Below are positions 5,268-7,774 of a stretch of DNA of 7,774 nt, in pieces. Position 1 is the stretch's first letter; each line of letters begins with the position of its first letter. The stretch spans positions 1-7,774 of the forward strand of contig JAUWLH010000064.1 in NCBI GenBank assembly GCA_030613835.1, in the 5' to 3' direction. Made by a program: the position numbers and the translations under genes. The DNA comes from Candidatus Bathyarchaeota archaeon. GTDB lineage: Archaea; Thermoproteota; Bathyarchaeia; TCS64. The notes beneath the pieces were generated by a model, which was given only the letters and a program-made list of their open reading frames with translations, had not been told where the DNA came from and ran no database searches.

Positions 5268-6095
5268 CTACTTGTCGTACTTGTCCCATAGACCTACTTT
5301 TCTGCGCCTGTTGCCCTTGCTGAAGTGAGCCATCCTGACAACCGTGTCGTTGCCCTTCTCAAGTTCACGCGCTTCGTCGCAAAGCTTGGCCGCCTGCCTG
5401 GCCGCCTCGTGAGCCGCGGTGAGCACTGGGATGGCATCATTCCTGTCCTTGAGCTTGAAGACGGCCTCTGTTGAGAGCTTAGCAACCTGTCGGTTGATCT
5501 CGTGGGCTGCCATTGCCTTGCCCTGCGCGTAGGGGTTCTGCAGCTCGCTGGCAGCCAACGCCCGCTTCTTTGTGATGATGATGCGGGGCAACTCGGGTTT
5601 GTCTCCCGCCTTTATGCTGTCGATAACTTTGTCCAGCTCTGACTGGATGAGCCTGAAGACCCCTGTGACGGCCAGTGTCCTGAGAACGTCAGCGTTGAAG
5701 AGTGCCATCTCGACTGGGTCGAGGTATGCGCTCTTTGCGCTGATCATGGGGTCACCGTAGATGACCAGGTAGCCCATCTCCTCTGGGAGTTCCTTCATGT
5801 ACTTCCTGGATGGCTCGTCCGAGACGAGGATAAGGGGCTTGCCTGTCTCCTCCAGCACCTTTCTCGCGGCCTTGGGGCCTTTCAATGCAGCATTTGGGGA
5901 GATGATGACGTAGAGATCGCTCTCGATTCCCGCAGCCATCCTGGCCACGTCCTCGGAGTCCTCTACCTCCATGCTCACGGAACACGAGACTACGCGCATC
6001 TTTATGTCTTTCCGGGCGCTCCTCTCGTCGAGAAGTGCCTCAATGATGATTGTCGTACCGATGTACCCGATCTTAACGAATGTGATTGTTATCAA
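5268..6095 (-). CDS. mtd: F420-dependent methylenetetrahydromethanopterin dehydrogenase
   Basis: 275 aa, normal length for Mtd. It reversibly oxidises methylene-H4MPT to methenyl-H4MPT with coenzyme F420 in the cytoplasm (one-carbon pathway, EC 1.5.98.1). Family landmarks: FVKIGYIGTT near the N-terminus and LLDERSARKD (21-30), PNAALKGPKAAR (67-78), YLDPVEMALFNADVLRTLAVTGVFR (124-148), NPYAQGKAMAAHEI (187-200), and AHEAARQAAKLCDEARELEKGND (228-250), all aligning with my recollection of methanogen Mtd. The start is TTG at 6095, supported by a strong AGGTGAT (6107-6101) five bases upstream; no other start fits. It sits among RNA-processing genes rather than other one-carbon genes. In a non-methanogen it would point to F420-linked C1 assimilation or oxidation; the window shows no other pathway gene. 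Confidence 0.93.
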   Translation of the reverse strand: MITITFVKIGYIGTTIIIEALLDERSARKDIKMRVVSCSVSMEVEDSEDVARMAAGIESDLYVIISPNAALKGPKAARKVLEETGKPLILVSDEPSRKYMKELPEEMGYLVIYGDPMISAKSAYLDPVEMALFNADVLRTLAVTGVFRLIQSELDKVIDSIKAGDKPELPRIIITKKRALAASELQNPYAQGKAMAAHEINRQVAKLSTEAVFKLKDRNDAIPVLTAAHEAARQAAKLCDEARELEKGNDTVVRMAHFSKGNRRRKVGLWDKYDK

Positions 6096-6100
6096 ACTTA

Positions 6101-6107
6101 ATCACCT
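6101..6107 (-). promoter_or_regulatory. Shine-Dalgarno deciding the TTG start of mtd
   Basis: Minus-strand AGGTGAT, five bases before TTG 6095. Strong complementarity to the 16S 3' end; it fixes the rare start codon. Confidence 0.75.
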
Positions 6108-6133
6108 AAACTGGTTAATCTACACCCGTTCCC

Positions 6134-6148
6134 AAGATAAGTTTTCGG
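6134..6148 (-). promoter_or_regulatory. BRE/TATA promoter of mtd
   Basis: Minus-strand CCGAAAACTTATCTT: a purine-rich BRE-like CCGAAAA (6148-6142) followed by a TATA-like CTTATCTT (6141-6134). About 26 bases downstream is 6112, giving a leader of about 17 bases that begins just before the Shine-Dalgarno. Confidence 0.55.
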
Positions 6149-6175
6149 AGCAAACAGGGGGAGAGGAAAGTGTTG

Positions 6176-6184
6176 AATATAGTA
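6176..6184 (+). promoter_or_regulatory. Possible TATA box of the M20 amidohydrolase gene
   Basis: AATATAGTA, preceded by purine-rich GAGAGGAAAG. Its centre is about 31 bases before TTG 6211, so RNA would start only a few bases before the start codon. A GGTG at 6202-6205 could alternatively act as Shine-Dalgarno if transcription starts further upstream. Confidence 0.45.
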
Positions 6185-6210
6185 TTAGCTGATGGTTAAC
6201 TGGTGTTTTA

Positions 6211-7774
6211 TTGAGCAAAATTCAGAAAGAGAAGAAGACGGCGCTGGATTTTCTCGACGATAACAGGCAGAGGCTCAGCGATTTCCACATGGAGATATGG
6301 AACCTGGCCGAGCCTGCATTCAGGGAGTACAGATCAGTAGCCGCATACGTAAAGCTCCTGAGGGACGATGGCTGGACCGTCGAGGAGGGCAGTGGTGAGA
6401 TGCCGACGGCCTTCTGTGCCATCTGGGGCGAGGGCAAGCCTGTCATCGGGGGCTTCGCCGAGTATGATGCGGTGCCTGGTACTAGTCAGGCCAATGTCCC
6501 TTACAAGAAGCCAAGGGACGAGAAACTCCACCCATACGCGGCGGGGCACACGGACCCCCACAGCGGGCTGGGGACTGGCGCCCTGTTCGGGTTCTTGGCC
6601 GCGAAACACGCCATGGAGAAGCATGGGTTAAAGGGCAAGTTGAAGCTGTTCGGAGAGCCAGCCGAGAAAGTATGCGGTTCCAAGCCGGTTCACGCCGCCA
6701 AGGGCTACTTCGACGACTTCAACGCGTCTTTGCCCTATCATCCAGCTGGTTACAACACTGTAAGGTACGAGATCAACGCGGCCAGCTACTGGAACACGCT
6801 GTACACGTTCGAGTCGGTACACCCGGAGAACTGGTTCAGGCCCAAGAACATCCCGTTTAAGATGCTGGGGCACGCAGGCGGTAGGATGCCCGCGGCCCTG
6901 GATGCAGTCTGCCTCATGTACACAGCGACAAAGTACGTTGAGGACGCCATGCTCCCTTACACGGCGTACTGGACACTCAACGAGTACATCATGGTGGGCG
7001 GGCAGGCCACCAGCGATAACCTCCCGCCGAGGATCGCACAAATCCAGTACGCCCACAGAGCCCCACTGCTGGAGATGCAGGAGCAGATATCCAAAGTGCT
7101 GGACAACACGGCCAAGGGCATAGCCCAGATAACGGGGTGCAGGGTGACGAAGCGCATCATAGCAAGGACTAGGACAGGTCTCAGCAACAAGAAGCTCTCG
7201 GAGATACTCTACAGGAACCTTGAGACGGTCGGCCCACCGGTTTTCGACGAGGAGGCCAGGGAGTTCGGGAGGAAGCTGCAGGAGAACCTGGGCTACGAGT
7301 CTATGGAAGACCCCTTCACCGAGAACTGCCAGAAAATCTCGCCCATAGATTACATAGACAAGGACATCCGGTACCAGTTCCCGGACTGGGTGACATACCA
7401 GGGCTCGGACGACTACGTTGCCTACCAGTGGACAGCCCCATCGACGAGACTGAACACGGCAAACGCGACCCTCAGGAACCCCAACCCCTCCAAGCCCCTG
7501 CCCCTGTGGGCCAGGTTTGCGCTCAACGGGTACTCTGCCTGTATCGACCCGGGGATCGTGACGGCTGCCAAGACGCTGGGCTCTACCATAGTGGACTTGG
7601 TGACGCACCCAACTGACCTTGCGGAGGCAACCCAGGAGTTCATGGACAGGACTGGGGGCGGAATAGGTGGGAGCAAGTGGGTCAAACCTCTTCTAGAGAA
7701 GGATTTCTACCCACCCATTGACCTGCCGTGGCCCGAGTATGTGACGACCCAGCGCGGGTTCGAGTGGTCACTGA
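6211..7774 (+). CDS. M20-family amidohydrolase, AbgB-like (3' end at window edge)
   Basis: Open from TTG 6211 to the window end, 521 codons with no stop, already beyond the usual 480-500 aa, so the end is probably near. It aligns by eye with E. coli AbgB (p-aminobenzoyl-glutamate hydrolase subunit): EIWNLAEPAFREY (28-40), GKPVIGGFAEYDAVPG (75-90), the metal-binding block GHTDPHSGLG (112-121), FGEPAEKVCGSKPV (147-160), LPYHP (174-178), ALDAVCLMYTATKY (229-242), GSDDYVAYQWTAPS (398-411) and the C-terminal AAKTLGSTIVDL. An insert around 198-215 (TFESVHPENWFRPKNIP) precedes the dimerisation-domain block. Metal ligands differ from AbgB: Cys to D115, the second Glu of the GEE motif to K153, and the AHKG His to D446. 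Family enzymes hydrolyse amide bonds of aminoacyl or aminobenzoyl substrates; the substrate here is unknown. TTG 6211 is the first start after an in-frame TGA at 6190; the next ATG is at codon 27. Confidence 0.85.
   Translation, partial: MSKIQKEKKTALDFLDDNRQRLSDFHMEIWNLAEPAFREYRSVAAYVKLLRDDGWTVEEGSGEMPTAFCAIWGEGKPVIGGFAEYDAVPGTSQANVPYKKPRDEKLHPYAAGHTDPHSGLGTGALFGFLAAKHAMEKHGLKGKLKLFGEPAEKVCGSKPVHAAKGYFDDFNASLPYHPAGYNTVRYEINAASYWNTLYTFESVHPENWFRPKNIPFKMLGHAGGRMPAALDAVCLMYTATKYVEDAMLPYTAYWTLNEYIMVGGQATSDNLPPRIAQIQYAHRAPLLEMQEQISKVLDNTAKGIAQITGCRVTKRIIARTRTGLSNKKLSEILYRNLETVGPPVFDEEAREFGRKLQENLGYESMEDPFTENCQKISPIDYIDKDIRYQFPDWVTYQGSDDYVAYQWTAPSTRLNTANATLRNPNPSKPLPLWARFALNGYSACIDPGIVTAAKTLGSTIVDLVTHPTDLAEATQEFMDRTGGGIGGSKWVKPLLEKDFYPPIDLPWPEYVTTQRGFEWSL

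Noticed and set aside
6628..7608. 326-codon open frame on the minus strand inside the M20 gene
   Set aside because: It is antisense to a clearly recognised protein, has a Val/Arg/Gly-rich composition typical of shadow frames in GC-rich genes, and shows no family motif.
1..7774. CRISPR array, insertion sequence, tRNA or rRNA
   Set aside because: No spaced repeats, no transposase frame or terminal inverted repeats, and no cloverleaf or T-loop pattern were seen on either strand.

Overview
The window looks archaeal, most likely from a TACK-type lineage (Nitrososphaeria or Thaumarchaeota-like, Bathyarchaeia and Crenarchaeota are the candidates I would test). The grounds are the gene content: an archaeosine-type tRNA-guanine transglycosylase, an Sm-like protein with a C-terminal extension, an archaeal MBF1, a Fap7/AK6-type kinase, a DUF1922-like zinc ribbon and an F420-dependent methylene-H4MPT dehydrogenase. 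The promoters agree: AT-rich TATA-like boxes lie about 26-30 bases before probable transcription starts, and starts are either leaderless or preceded by short GAGGT/AGGTGAT Shine-Dalgarno motifs. The lineage call is inference; no rRNA or tRNA is present to settle it.

Layout. From 1 to about 4734 everything reads on the minus strand: a beta-CASP metallo-beta-lactamase ribonuclease cut by the left edge, a noncoding stretch with several possible hairpins (1134-1300), the catalytic part of tRNA-guanine transglycosylase, an Sm-like protein, then a tightly overlapping operon MBF1 -> AK6-like kinase -> zinc-ribbon protein. At 4735-4795 a compact divergent promoter separates MBF1 from a plus-strand PUA-domain protein (4796-5266). 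That protein ends one base from the convergent mtd gene (5268-6095, minus). Mtd is divergent from a plus-strand M20-family amidohydrolase resembling p-aminobenzoyl-glutamate hydrolase subunit B (6211 to the right edge).

How the genes fit together. Six of the nine genes concern RNA or the ribosome: RNA cleavage, tRNA base exchange, Sm-type RNA binding, small-subunit maturation, transcription/translation coactivation and PUA-type RNA binding. The small PUA protein resembles the C-terminal domains missing from the transglycosylase encoded nearby, so archaeosine TGT appears to be split into two genes on opposite strands. The remaining two recognised genes are metabolic: F420/H4MPT one-carbon chemistry and an amidohydrolase with an atypical metal site.

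No mobile element, CRISPR array, rRNA or tRNA was seen. I see no clear previously undescribed system. The items best worth follow-up are the split TGT, the apparently shared bidirectional TATA box flanked by a 9-base direct repeat, the altered metal-ligand set of the M20 protein and the possible structured RNA between the ribonuclease and TGT genes.
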